Of a DNA stretch of 64,000 nucleotides, positions 48,465-58,290 are shown piece by piece. The notes under the pieces were generated by a model. That model searched no databases. It saw nothing but the letters and a program-made list of their open reading frames with translations, and was not told where the DNA came from. The stretch is from contig MLAA01000023.1 of assembly GCA_001998905.1 (NCBI GenBank), positions 24,876-88,875 of the forward strand, in the 5' to 3' direction. Numbering within the stretch: the first letter of the stretch is position 1; each line of letters starts with the position of its first letter. The stretch comes from Rodentibacter caecimuris (GTDB lineage Bacteria; Pseudomonadota; Gammaproteobacteria; Enterobacterales; Pasteurellaceae). Made by a program: the position numbers and the translations under genes.

Positions 48465-49595
48465 TTAATCCGCCACCCAGATTTTTTCTAACTCTTTGGT
48501 TTCAGGGTGATATTTGTAAACATTAATTCCACCTCGCCCGTATTGTCCCGTAACGAGAATATTGGCTTTATAAGCGGAAGCAATGCTTAAATTGCCCTTT
48601 GAAATTTCAGGTTTATTGCCTATTTCTACATAGGCTTTTATCCAAGGATCACCTGTTGTATAAAGTAATGCAAGTTCATCGTTACTATTAGGCAAAAGAA
48701 TAAAATCTTTCTCTGTAACAAAGGCAACAGCTGAAATATCAGAACGAGTTATTTGTTTGTCTTTAAATTTTTCTGGAATAGGTAGCAACTTACTTTTATC
48801 TTTCCCCTTAATTCCTTTCCGAAAAAGTCCGTATATATCTGCTAAATTAGATCTTTGATGAGGATCTGATAGTAACCATATGTAACGTTTACCATTTCCC
48901 CCGCCTGTTACAATCCATTTTCCATCAGGGCTAATAATACCTGATGTTGCCCCCTGATTCCCCCATAAACGCGCAATTGGCTTTAATGTTGTTTTATCCC
49001 ATAAAGTTACACCTTGATAACTATCTTTTTTATATCTATCAGAATTTATAGGATTAGCCGTTAGTTTGGTTTGGGCTGGAGGAGAATCTCTTACGGTTAT
49101 TGTGTCTCCTACAGAAAGCAGATAATTTCCTACAAGAGAAAAGGTGTAAGGTTGACTAGGACTAATCGGGGCATCGGTATAGATTGGCACTAAATCTTTC
49201 CCGTATCCTTTATAGAATTTTCCCCATTCATCGGCAGATAAATAAAACGATTTATCAGTAGATATAATTTGTCCCTCTGTTTTAAAGTGTGGAAATTGTG
49301 AAATTTCTTTACCCTCAACATTTTGGATATGTACTACATTATTACCATCCTGCCACATAAACTCATGGCTATCGGGAATGAAATAGGCACTATAAGAGAA
49401 AGCATTTTTTGCTAAGAGCTTTTTCTCTTTCTTTTGAATATCCCATAGAAACAGTTTTCCGCCTCGGTGTGCACTAACCACATAACGCCCGTCACTGGAT
49501 ACGCCTAATGAATGCACGGGCGGTTGTTGATTAGCACAGGCAGAAAGTAGGCTTAATAAGAAAAAACTAAGGCATAATTTAATTAATCTTTTCAT
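48465..49595 (-). CDS. Beta-propeller-like lipoprotein, second tandem copy (candidate immunity protein)
   Basis: The 376-residue lipoprotein has its lipobox at residues 17-20 (LSAC, Cys20). WD40/propeller-like repeats follow (VSSDGRYVVSAHRGGKLFLW, then SPDGKWIVTGGGNGKRYIWL). It is nearly identical to its neighbour (49694-50824) over residues 1-145 and 290-376 but diverges in the middle. Outer-membrane or periplasmic lipoproteins encoded directly after a lipase-type type VI effector are commonly its immunity proteins; that role is inferred. Confidence 0.75.
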   Translation of the reverse strand: MKRLIKLCLSFFLLSLLSACANQQPPVHSLGVSSDGRYVVSAHRGGKLFLWDIQKKEKKLLAKNAFSYSAYFIPDSHEFMWQDGNNVVHIQNVEGKEISQFPHFKTEGQIISTDKSFYLSADEWGKFYKGYGKDLVPIYTDAPISPSQPYTFSLVGNYLLSVGDTITVRDSPPAQTKLTANPINSDRYKKDSYQGVTLWDKTTLKPIARLWGNQGATSGIISPDGKWIVTGGGNGKRYIWLLSDPHQRSNLADIYGLFRKGIKGKDKSKLLPIPEKFKDKQITRSDISAVAFVTEKDFILLPNSNDELALLYTTGDPWIKAYVEIGNKPEISKGNLSIASAYKANILVTGQYGRGGINVYKYHPETKELEKIWVAD

Positions 49596-49649
49596 CTTAT
49601 ATTCTCTTAATAGCGTTCAAATTTTGAAGTACGATGAACTTTCACTTAA

Positions 49650-49691
49650 AAAAGTGCGGTCAAAAACGTCCTCATTTTCAACCGCACTTTT
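49650..49691 (-). terminator. Uptake-signal inverted repeat between the two lipoprotein genes
   Basis: AAAAGTGCGGT (49650-49660) pairs with ACCGCACTTTT (49681-49691). It duplicates the arrangement after the second copy, so the terminator was copied with the gene. Confidence 0.7.
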
Positions 49692-49693
49692 AA

Positions 49694-50824
49694 TTAATCC
49701 GCCACCCAAATTTTTTCTAACTCTTTGGTTTCAGGGTGATATTTGTAAACATTAATTCCACCTCGTCCATATTGTCCCGTAACGAGAATATTGGCTTTAT
49801 AAGCGGAAGCAATGCTTAAATTTCCTCTTGATATTTCAGGTTTATTGCCAATTTCTACATAGGCTTTTATCCAAGGATCACCTGTTGTATAAAGTAATGC
49901 AAGTTCATCATTACTATTTGGTAAAAGAATAAAATCTTTTTCTGTTACAAAAGCAACAGCAAAAGAATCAGAGCGACTGATCTGCTTATCTCTAAATTTT
50001 TCTGGGATAGGTAACAACTTACTTTTGTCCTCGGTCATTGTTTCGTCTTTAAAAATTCCATCAGTATCTGCTAAACGAGATCTTTGATTAGGATTCAATA
50101 ACGACCACATATAACGTTGTGCATTTGCACTTGTTGCTATAATCCATTTTCCATCTGGGCTAATTAGTCCCATTGTTCTTCCTGAATTCCCCCATAAACG
50201 AGCTAATGGTTTCAAGCTCTTTATATTCCATAACGTCATACCTAGGTAGCTATCTTTCTTATATTTATCAGGGTTTACTGGATTAGCAGTTAATTTTGTT
50301 TGAGCAGGAGGATCTCCCCGAGCAGTTAGAACATCTCCTACCGATAGAAGATAATTACCAACAATTACAAACTTATAAGGTTGGCTTGGACCAATCGGCG
50401 CATCGGTATAGATTGGAACTAAATTTTTACCGTGTCCTTTATAAAATTTTCCCCATTCATCTGCAGACAAGTAGAAGGACTTATCGGTGGATATAATTTG
50501 TCCTCTTGTTTTAAAATGTGGAAATTGTGAAATTTCTTTTCCTTCGATATTTTGGATATGTACCACATTATTACCATCCTGCCACATAAACTCGTGGCTA
50601 TCGGGAATAAAATACGCACTAGAAGAAAACGCATTTTTTGCTAAGAGTGTTTTCTCTTTCTTTTGAATATCCCATAGAAAGAGTTTTCCGCCTCTATGCG
50701 CACTAATCACATAGCGCCCGTCACTCGAAACGCCTAATGAATGTACGGGCGGTTGTTGATTCGCACAAGCGGAAAGTATGCTTAATAAGAAAAAACTCAG
50801 GCATAATTTAATTAATTTTTTCAT
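49694..50824 (-). CDS. Beta-propeller-like lipoprotein, first tandem copy (candidate immunity protein)
   Basis: The 376-residue lipoprotein has Cys20 in LSAC and the same WD40-like repeats as its paralogue. It starts 11 bp after the effector stop, with TTCTCC/GGAGAA Shine-Dalgarno sequence, so it is co-transcribed with the effector. Residues about 146-285 differ strongly from the second copy while both ends are almost the same, as in immunity genes that have diversified or recombined. The role is inferred from context. Confidence 0.75.
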   Translation of the reverse strand: MKKLIKLCLSFFLLSILSACANQQPPVHSLGVSSDGRYVISAHRGGKLFLWDIQKKEKTLLAKNAFSSSAYFIPDSHEFMWQDGNNVVHIQNIEGKEISQFPHFKTRGQIISTDKSFYLSADEWGKFYKGHGKNLVPIYTDAPIGPSQPYKFVIVGNYLLSVGDVLTARGDPPAQTKLTANPVNPDKYKKDSYLGMTLWNIKSLKPLARLWGNSGRTMGLISPDGKWIIATSANAQRYMWSLLNPNQRSRLADTDGIFKDETMTEDKSKLLPIPEKFRDKQISRSDSFAVAFVTEKDFILLPNSNDELALLYTTGDPWIKAYVEIGNKPEISRGNLSIASAYKANILVTGQYGRGGINVYKYHPETKELEKIWVAD

Positions 50825-50835
50825 CTTATATTCTC

Positions 50836-53109
50836 CTAATAACGTCCAAATTTTGAGTTTTTCTTTATTTTTTCAATAATATACTGCTTATAACTTTCAG
50901 AATAGATTAATGGAAAGACTTTATTTCTATCCGGCATTCCCTCCCATTCATATTCCCATTCCCGCATGGCGGAGTGAGTTATAAAATACGGGCGTTGCTT
51001 ATTCGGATATTTAGGATCGCTATCTATAAAATCTGATTCTTCGGCTGTTTGAGGGACAAATTCAACTTTTAGAACTCTTTTCATATTACTAATAAATTGA
51101 TCAAAATATAATTTTTTATCGCTTTTACTCAAATCCCCTTTCACATTTCGCCCCTGCACCGAATACAAATCCCCCCTCGCTCCCAACGGCGGTCGGATAT
51201 CCATATTAATTTGCTGCCAATCATGCACAACGGTATAAGACAAAATCTCAATAATATGCTCCAACACTGCCTTTTGAATCGGGTCATCTTTTTTGAATCG
51301 TCTAAAACAACTCCAAGGGCGTAAATAATAAATCTCGTCGGAAATCCCATCGTGTTTTGACAGTTTTTCCGCTTCCGCCTCAACGGCTTGACGAATACGT
51401 GTTTGATTTAATTCGTTTCGTTGAATATTGTCACACATAAATTCCCGTTGACGGCTATCGCTAATATCCCGACACCCGTATTTCTCTTTCAACTTTTCAA
51501 TACGAATATATTCATCGGAAATTTCCCTTGTGAATCCTTGTTCATAGGCATCGGCGGGTTTGGTATTGGGTTTATTAATGCCGAATGTTGCACTGTTCTC
51601 AAACATCGTAATCGTAAACTTGGCTTGATTGGCATTGATATAATAATCACCCAACGGTGTAGTGCCGCCGGTCAGTGCGGTGGATAATCTGGAATATTTT
51701 TTTGGATAAGCGCCACCGAATAACCCCGCCTTTTCTTGGTCACCCCAACGGCTATCACCGGCAACCACCCCGTCTTCCGTGGAATAGAGTACAGTAATTT
51801 GTTTTGCCGCCTTATGAGCATAAGGAAAAATCTCCATGGCAATCGGATTAAATTGTGTGGTGTAATGGTTGGTAAAGGCATTATCGGCAACCGCCGGCTC
51901 CCACATAATCAGATTATCGATTTGCTCGTCATAGTCCCCGTCAAAATCGCCTAAAATATTGAGCGCACTTAATGCCACTCTTGCCCCTAAAGAGTGAGTT
52001 AGAATATTAACTTTTATCTTATTATCCAACAGTTGTTTTAAGACTTTGGCTAACTCCCGCCCTGCTTCATTGGCATACAGTTCCGCACGGAAAAACTCAA
52101 GGGTAGCTTTCACGCTGCCAGACCATGTTACGCCAATAATACGACTATATTTCTCCCAATCATCAAATTTATCTAACTTATCTTTTCCCGAGGCGGCAAG
52201 ATTTAAATAATACTCAACATGAGGAAACCAACTTAAGGCTTCTTCGCCATTAAATTGTTTATCGTATCTTTTATAAGTGTCTGCATTTAACTTTTTCCCT
52301 TTTCCTTGAATCATACCGAGTAAGTCATCACGCCCGTAATGTAACCAAGGGTGTTGTAATTCATCACGTCGGATATTGATATTGGGCGGACGGGCGGTGT
52401 CTTTAGACACGGTGTTGGTACTGACGGCATCTTCATAAAGGGGATAGTGTCCCGCCTTACCTAAGGGCACGTTATAACCATGAATAAAAAGGGTAGCGAC
52501 GTCACCGTCTAAATGGATTTGGTGTTTAAGGCGGTCAATTTGTTGCTGTCTGTCTTTTGCGGTTTGTTTTTGTAGAAAACGCAGATTAAGCAACATTGGC
52601 GGAGGCAAATAGGTGGCATGAATATTGCAAACCGGACTGCCATTCTGCCAATAAGCGCCGATTTTTAACGGATGGCTTGCTTGAAATTGTGGGTTATCGT
52701 GTTTTACCACCGTGCCATCTTCTTCTGCCTTAATTAATACATAGCCATCACTTTTATCTAATACAAAGTTTTCATTTACTTCAGCGAGTTCTCGATGAAT
52801 ATCCGATTTGATTTGCGTTTCTCTTTGTTGCTTACGGCACAAAAACCAAAATACCTCACCACAGCGAATTTCTGCCGAACCGTTTATACCTCTTCCATGA
52901 ATACTCATTCCACGGGAATCAGTGATTCCCATAAAGACTTTTCCGGTGGAATCATAAAGTTTCACCTCTATGCCTGAAGGTAAAGGGCGACCTAATGTAT
53001 CTTTATGGTGAAGACGCACAATATTTTTACAGCTATCCGTTCCTGTATTGCCCGATTCAGAAGTATGATTTTGTTTAAATTGATGATGAACTTGTTTTAA
53101 ATTTGACAT
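50836..53109 (-). CDS. Alpha/beta-hydrolase, candidate type VI secretion lipase effector
   Basis: The 757-residue protein has no signal peptide. Residues about 28-90 look like a small beta-domain (RLHHKDTLGRPLPSGIEVKL). An alpha/beta-hydrolase core spans about 200-470, with LFIHGYNV (208-214, oxyanion side), the nucleophile elbow ILTHSLGARVAL (Ser373) and STEDGVVAGDS (possible catalytic Asp446). A C-terminal 290-residue region has no family I recognise. The DUF4123 adaptor gene lies upstream and the lipoprotein genes downstream, the order seen for Tle-type phospholipase effectors. Substrate and secretion are inferred, not shown. Confidence 0.7.
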   Translation of the reverse strand: MSNLKQVHHQFKQNHTSESGNTGTDSCKNIVRLHHKDTLGRPLPSGIEVKLYDSTGKVFMGITDSRGMSIHGRGINGSAEIRCGEVFWFLCRKQQRETQIKSDIHRELAEVNENFVLDKSDGYVLIKAEEDGTVVKHDNPQFQASHPLKIGAYWQNGSPVCNIHATYLPPPMLLNLRFLQKQTAKDRQQQIDRLKHQIHLDGDVATLFIHGYNVPLGKAGHYPLYEDAVSTNTVSKDTARPPNINIRRDELQHPWLHYGRDDLLGMIQGKGKKLNADTYKRYDKQFNGEEALSWFPHVEYYLNLAASGKDKLDKFDDWEKYSRIIGVTWSGSVKATLEFFRAELYANEAGRELAKVLKQLLDNKIKVNILTHSLGARVALSALNILGDFDGDYDEQIDNLIMWEPAVADNAFTNHYTTQFNPIAMEIFPYAHKAAKQITVLYSTEDGVVAGDSRWGDQEKAGLFGGAYPKKYSRLSTALTGGTTPLGDYYINANQAKFTITMFENSATFGINKPNTKPADAYEQGFTREISDEYIRIEKLKEKYGCRDISDSRQREFMCDNIQRNELNQTRIRQAVEAEAEKLSKHDGISDEIYYLRPWSCFRRFKKDDPIQKAVLEHIIEILSYTVVHDWQQINMDIRPPLGARGDLYSVQGRNVKGDLSKSDKKLYFDQFISNMKRVLKVEFVPQTAEESDFIDSDPKYPNKQRPYFITHSAMREWEYEWEGMPDRNKVFPLIYSESYKQYIIEKIKKNSKFGRY

Positions 53110-53121
53110 AAATTCACTTCC

Positions 53122-54423
53122 TTAAAATCGGCTATTGATGATTTGCTGTTGCTCAAGTACATCAAGGCGGTGTTGAATGTAATATACCTTTTCCGGTTCA
53201 GAAAGGTAATCGAGTGCTAAAAGTTTCATAATGATGGACTCAGAATCCAGTTTATCCACGGTTTCGCCATAAAATAGGGTGGCAAGTGATAAAAAACCGA
53301 TGGTGCCTGTTTCATAAAAACGATATTTCAAGCCCATTTTGTAGTGGTATTGCACGACATTTTCGATCTCTTGATGACTATAAGTATCAAGTAGGTAAGG
53401 GGCAGTTGTGATTAAATCTTCTATTAATTGGGAAAGTAATTTTTTGTCTTTTTTGGCAATCATTTCCTTCATTTCAAACTGATCAAACTGCTTTTTAGCA
53501 GGTTCAATCTGTGAAAAATCAATGTTCGGCATATAACAAACTGCATTTTGTTGTTTCGGTAAAATGAATGAATCAATGAGTCCTTTTCCCCAAAAGGTCG
53601 ACAATTTTGTGGGGTAATGCTGCAGAAAATCGAAATAGTCTTCGAGTACTATTGGATCGTAAAAGCGGAAATAAAGTAGTCTGCCATCATAAGTATTCAT
53701 ATAGATAAACTTTCTAAAATGATGTAATAAAGTGTCAAAATCAGCCGAAGAACGGAAGAAAAAGCCAAAGTTTTTATGCCAGTGCTGCTCGCCGTCTTCT
53801 TGAGGTTTGGTTGGCACACTACATAATTGTTCAACAAATGGATGGTTTTCAGGCAGATGCAATAAATAAGGGGCGATTTTCTTACGCTTTTCCGCTTCTT
53901 CGCCTTTGAACAAACATTCGGAACGAATATCGCCCCCCTCAAAACCTCTAGGAAACCAAAAACTGACTTCGGCATTGATGATGGCATAACATTGGCTTTC
54001 ACTATTCCCTTGCCATAAATGTAATTTCATTGATCGAGGTATTGGCTGAAATAAGAAAGTGGAATGTTCATCATCTTCCCTCAGTAAAAATTCCTCTTTG
54101 ATTAAGCAAGGCGTAGGGCTTTTTTCACTTTCTTGGTGTTGAGCAGGATTAAAAATGAGTAGTGGGTTGTTTTCTGAAAGTGTGGCGGAAAGCGTAGTTA
54201 AAGGTGAGATGAAATCGGGGTTAGCATGATGTTGTAAATACCGTTCGAAAGGTTGAGGGAGGAATTGATGGCTTAATCGTAATTGATGTTGCTGCGCATA
54301 AATTCGAATGTGATTTTCAGCAATTTCTGCATTATGGCTGTAAATAAGGAATACCACATTTTCTTGTTCATTCTCATGAATCAATATACCATCTACGGCA
54401 TAGGGTTTAAGTGTATTCTGCAT
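53122..54423 (-). CDS. DUF4123 domain protein (type VI effector adaptor/chaperone)
   Basis: The 433-residue protein has a DUF4123 domain at about 145-270, seen in LHLWQGNSESQCYAIINAEV and the hallmark DGRLLYFRFYDPIVLEDYF. The N-terminal third and the C-terminal 160 residues are unassigned. DUF4123 proteins load a cognate effector onto VgrG in type VI secretion. It is the first gene of the module; the effector starts 12 bp later. AGGAC precedes the ATG. No vgrG is found upstream in this window. Confidence 0.8.
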   Translation of the reverse strand: MQNTLKPYAVDGILIHENEQENVVFLIYSHNAEIAENHIRIYAQQHQLRLSHQFLPQPFERYLQHHANPDFISPLTTLSATLSENNPLLIFNPAQHQESEKSPTPCLIKEEFLLREDDEHSTFLFQPIPRSMKLHLWQGNSESQCYAIINAEVSFWFPRGFEGGDIRSECLFKGEEAEKRKKIAPYLLHLPENHPFVEQLCSVPTKPQEDGEQHWHKNFGFFFRSSADFDTLLHHFRKFIYMNTYDGRLLYFRFYDPIVLEDYFDFLQHYPTKLSTFWGKGLIDSFILPKQQNAVCYMPNIDFSQIEPAKKQFDQFEMKEMIAKKDKKLLSQLIEDLITTAPYLLDTYSHQEIENVVQYHYKMGLKYRFYETGTIGFLSLATLFYGETVDKLDSESIIMKLLALDYLSEPEKVYYIQHRLDVLEQQQIINSRF

Positions 54424-55068
54424 AGATAAGTCCTGTGGGGATCATAAGAAAATTTAATGCGAAGTGGAAGTATATACTAAACTCATAAGATTAACCAGAT
54501 AAGGGAAAATGGTTATATGAGTTCCGTATTACTTTGATGTTTACGGTGCATTAGCTCGGTTGTGGATTTATACTCTAGACATTACATATTAACATACTAG
54601 TATAACGAGAATGGATAGCTTGTAATTCCAGTGAAAGGGTAATTAGTATGTTGTGCATTTCAAAAATGCACACCAATGAGCGATTATATTTCTTCATTGC
54701 TCATAGGAGATCAATCCTGATTTTAAGGTGAAGGCAGGGGATAGTTTATTCTGAATTAGGGGAGGCGTTAAACTTTTCCCAAAAAATCCCACATTACTAA
54801 AATGTGAGATATGCCTCAAAATTAAAATGATTTTGTTGAAGATGAAAATCGCTGTGTTATTCTATTAACTGACTTTGCGAACCACGAGGTTTCTTTTACC
54901 AGAATGTAAATTGATTGTGTAATTTCTTCTTCGTAGGTTGCTTGGGAAACCGCCTTTATTTTTCTTTGTCTTGCTTTGGCATGTCGGCAAAGATATTGAT
55001 GACTCAAGCTTTACAGTCAAAATAATAAGTAAAGGTATATTCTTTTATTTGGTGCATAAGGAGTTCCT
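54424..55068. other. Gene-poor stretch upstream of the effector module
   Basis: About 640 bp has no frame I can support as a gene. It must contain the promoter of the DUF4123 operon (minus strand) and of the DUF1508 gene (plus strand). A short inverted repeat (ATGAGC near 54677 with GCTCAT near 54699) and a small CACATT/AATGTG hairpin near 54790 are present. No vgrG remnant was recognised. Confidence 0.4.
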
Positions 55069-55251
55069 ATGTATTTTGAAATTTATAAAGATGCGAGAGG
55101 TGAGTTTCGCTGGAGATTGAAAGCGGGTAATCACCAATCTATAGCGACAAGTGGTGAAGGTTATACAACAAAACAAAGTTGCCAACATGCCATTCAGGTT
55201 ATTAAAACGGTAAATGAACAGACACAAGTTAAAGATTTGACTGTATCGTAA
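55069..55251 (+). CDS. DUF1508 (YegP-like) protein
   Basis: The 60-residue protein has one DUF1508 repeat (FEIYKDARGEFRWRLKAGNH, then ATSGEGYTTKQSCQHAIQVI). AAGGAG is 5 bp before the ATG. The E. coli relative YegP has two such repeats; this is a single-repeat form. Function is unknown. It is isolated in a gene-poor region. Confidence 0.8.
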   Translation: MYFEIYKDARGEFRWRLKAGNHQSIATSGEGYTTKQSCQHAIQVIKTVNEQTQVKDLTVS

Positions 55252-56227
55252 AATTTAGCCCTGTAATTCTGTAATAATGGGGAGTTTGTAAATTATCTAG
55301 CCCAAATCGCCAATAAGAGTGGTTTGGGCTAATTGATTTAGTTCTTTTGTATATTATTACCTGTAACTCTATAAACGCCTTGAGCGGCTTCGATGATAAC
55401 GATTTTTTTGTGCATAAGTTGTCTATCTAGTTTAATATCGTCGATTATGTTTTCCTAGATCCGTTTCGTGTGGATTAGCATTTAATATTCTTACTAAGTT
55501 AGTGGTTATCATTATTGCGTATTTATGAGCGCTATTAGGTTTCTTCACTTTTTCGAAGTACTTTTGTATATAGTTAACGATAATTATCGCAGTGTGTTTC
55601 AAATCTTGATTACGATGTTTTGTTAATGTTTATTTTTATTCCTTTCTTGCTTCTTGTAAAAGTGCGGTCAATTTTAAACGCTGTTTTTCATCGGCTTAGC
55701 TGAAATTTTGTCCTAGACAAAATCTATTTTCAGATACAACGCCTTTATCTTCACATTATGTTTCATTACTGATTTTTATGAAGGCTTTGTTATCGTGCCA
55801 GTCGGTAGAGCTGCTTTTGTGGGTTTGAGCAAATGAATGACAGTAATGCAAAGGCGCAGCAGATAATAAATGGCTCGATAAGTGATTTTATTAGTTTCTT
55901 CATTTTCGTTTTTTTTGAGCAATTTGTTGAATTTAGAGTGTAGTAAACCTCCACACAGTTGTTACGGAGAAAAGTGCGGTTGATACCTTGAAAACTATGA
56001 TTAAGTTTAGTATTTTGACAAGGATATAAAGGATAATGACCAGATTTGCTCTATTTTATGCGGGAGTTATTTATATTTTTTTCGTGAACTATGCAATATA
56101 AAAATACTTAAGTAAATAAGCATAATATGCTATTGATCAACGACGTTATTATTAGTGGGATAAATAATATCAAATATAATTAATAGAAAAGCTCACAAGA
56201 AGTGAGTTTTTTTATGGGGGAAATAAA
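55252..56227. other. Gene-poor region with two uptake signals and a micro-ORF
   Basis: Nearly 1 kb has no convincing gene. It holds uptake signals at 55660-55668 and 55972-55980. A 21-codon frame on the plus strand at 56036-56101 (MTRFALFYAGVIYIFFVNYA) has AAGGA just before its ATG and would be one short membrane helix, but it may be chance. A 23-codon minus-strand frame near 55355-55425 (MHKKIVIIEAAQGVYRVTGN) reads like a gene fragment. The region looks decayed. Confidence 0.35.
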
Positions 56228-57154
56228 ATGGCGGGCAGATTAGGTCAAATATCCAGCCAATTAACATTGGATCAAATTAAATCTCAACAAGCCTTTTCAA
56301 TAGCACAAGAATCAGCAAGGCAATTTTCTCAACGTCCTTTGGATTTAGTTTCAGGTATTATTCAAATAGAAAAAGGAAATTATCTGGATTTTACGGTTGA
56401 TCATCAGGAAGGAATGAAAGGTTATATGTTGCAACTCACAACCTTTGGAGGCGGAAAAATATTTGACGGCAAACAGTTTTTTTCCGTAAAACGAGGGCAA
56501 CTTGTATTGTTTTCACCGAATACACTTCAGCATTATTATCGCCAACCGGAATGTCAATATTGGCATTATAAATGGATTTATTTTCATCCTAAACCGCAGT
56601 GGCTAAAATGGTTGAACTGGGCAAATTGTAAGGGAAATATCGGGCGTATTTTTATTAATGAAATGCTTTCTTTCCAGGAAATCAGCCTACTTTTCAGTAA
56701 AATTGTGCAAGAATCTGAGTCAAGCAATTTACTTAATAAAGAAATGAGCTTTGGTCTATTAGAATATTTACTAATGAAATGTGTTTCAGTGGAAAAAATC
56801 AAAGAGGATTCACCGATCGATAGCAGAATATTAAGGGTCTGTGATCTGATCTTAGAGAATCTATCACAGAATTGGAGTGTTGAATATTTTGCTAATCGAG
56901 TCTTTTTATCTGAATCCCGTCTTTCTCATTTATTTAAGGAATCTTTAGGTGTAGGTTTAATTCAATGGCGTGAACAGCAACGTATTAATGAAGCGAAAAA
57001 ATTGCTTTACTTCTCAAGTTTACCAGTCCATAAAATTGCAAAGTCCTTAGGTTATGAGGATTCTCTGTACTTTTCAAAAATTTTCAAAAAACATACCGCA
57101 CTTTCGCCCTCTCAATTTCGTGTTGGTGAGTTGAGTGGTGAAATTAAAATGTGA
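56228..57154 (+). CDS. AraC family transcriptional regulator
   Basis: The 308-residue protein has an N-terminal cupin-like sugar-binding domain (about 50-140, VDHQEGMKGYMLQLTTFGGG) and a C-terminal double helix-turn-helix (about 215-300, NWSVEYFANRVFLSESRLSH and IAKSLGYEDSLYFSKIFKKH). It precedes the sugar ABC transporter genes on the same strand, so it is their likely regulator. GGGGAAA is before the ATG. An uptake signal lies at 57095-57103. Confidence 0.88.
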   Translation: MAGRLGQISSQLTLDQIKSQQAFSIAQESARQFSQRPLDLVSGIIQIEKGNYLDFTVDHQEGMKGYMLQLTTFGGGKIFDGKQFFSVKRGQLVLFSPNTLQHYYRQPECQYWHYKWIYFHPKPQWLKWLNWANCKGNIGRIFINEMLSFQEISLLFSKIVQESESSNLLNKEMSFGLLEYLLMKCVSVEKIKEDSPIDSRILRVCDLILENLSQNWSVEYFANRVFLSESRLSHLFKESLGVGLIQWREQQRINEAKKLLYFSSLPVHKIAKSLGYEDSLYFSKIFKKHTALSPSQFRVGELSGEIKM

Positions 57155-57305
57155 TCCATTTCTCACTTTATTGGCTGTAGCGGATTTTTCCATATTCTTA
57201 ACAGAAAGTTACCTATGCTTTTTGAATTAAATTAATAAGATGTTTAACCGCCCTAATTGCAGTCGTAAATTAAGGAATTATTATTCATTTTATGAGGAAA
57301 ATCTT

Positions 57306-58280
57306 ATGAAAAAGCCAACATTCAGACATTTGTTACTTTCCGGCCTTTTTACATTTGCTTGTTGCAGTTCAGCGATTGCAAGTGATGTCGTAAATATTTC
57401 AAAAATTGATGGTATGCCTTGGTTTAACCGCATGGCTGAAGGCGTTGTTCAAGCAGGCAAAGATAATCAGATCAATGCTTATCAGGTCGGGCCGTCCAAT
57501 ACTGATGCGCCGCAGCAGGTAAAATTAATTGAAGATTTAATCGCTAAAAAAGTGAGTGCGATTTCTATTGTACCAAATGATGCCAGTGCATTGGAGCCTG
57601 TGCTGAAAAAAGCGAAAAAAAATGGGATTGTCATATTAACTAATGAATCCGTCGGTCAGCCGAGTGCTGACTGGGATATTGAAATTATTGATAATGCGCA
57701 ATTTGCTGCTGATTATGTTGAAGAGGTGGCAAAATCATTGGGCGGTAAAGGCGGTTATGTGCTTTATGTTGGTAGTTTAATCGTTCCGCAACATAACCTT
57801 TGGGCAGATCTTTTTGTGAAATACCAAAAACAACATTATCCGGATATGTTTGAGGTAACTAGTAGAATGCCGGTTGCAGAGAATATTAATGATGCCCGTC
57901 GTACGACGATTGATTTAGTAAAAGCGCATCCTGATCTTAAAGCCGTCATTTCTTTCGGTTCACAGGGACCTATTGGCGCAGGGCTAGCCGTTAAAGAAAA
58001 ACGATTAAAAGGTAAGTTAAATGTTTTCGGGATGATGATTCCTTCACAAGCCGCTTCTTTAATTAAGAGCGGTAATATTACAATGGGGATTACTTATGAT
58101 CCGGCGAATGCAGGCTATGCTTTAGCAGCAGTGGCGGCAAAAGTATTGAAAGGAGAAAAAATTGAAGAGGGATTGGTCATTCCAAATGTTGGCCAAGCTA
58201 AAGTAGATCAAGAGAGAAAACTATTGCAATTCCACAACGTATTGAAGGTAACTCAAGAAAATATAGATAACCTATATTAA
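57306..58280 (+). CDS. Sugar ABC transporter periplasmic binding protein
   Basis: The 324-residue protein has a signal peptide (about 1-25, SAIAS|D) and a periplasmic binding protein type 1 fold of the RbsB/LsrB kind (MPWFNRMAEGVVQAGKDNQI, IEDLIAKKVSAISIVPNDAS). The start is at 57306 because GAGGAAAA precedes it and the signal peptide begins there. The ligand is a sugar or AI-2-like molecule and cannot be named. A hairpin separates it from the ATPase gene. Confidence 0.88.
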   Translation: MKKPTFRHLLLSGLFTFACCSSAIASDVVNISKIDGMPWFNRMAEGVVQAGKDNQINAYQVGPSNTDAPQQVKLIEDLIAKKVSAISIVPNDASALEPVLKKAKKNGIVILTNESVGQPSADWDIEIIDNAQFAADYVEEVAKSLGGKGGYVLYVGSLIVPQHNLWADLFVKYQKQHYPDMFEVTSRMPVAENINDARRTTIDLVKAHPDLKAVISFGSQGPIGAGLAVKEKRLKGKLNVFGMMIPSQAASLIKSGNITMGITYDPANAGYALAAVAAKVLKGEKIEEGLVIPNVGQAKVDQERKLLQFHNVLKVTQENIDNLY

Positions 58281-58290
58281 CTAAAATTCT

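Noticed and set aside
54822..55007. Minus-strand frame of 61 codons upstream of the DUF1508 gene
   Set aside because: No ribosome site, no recognisable family, and the neighbouring frame reads equally well; most likely chance.
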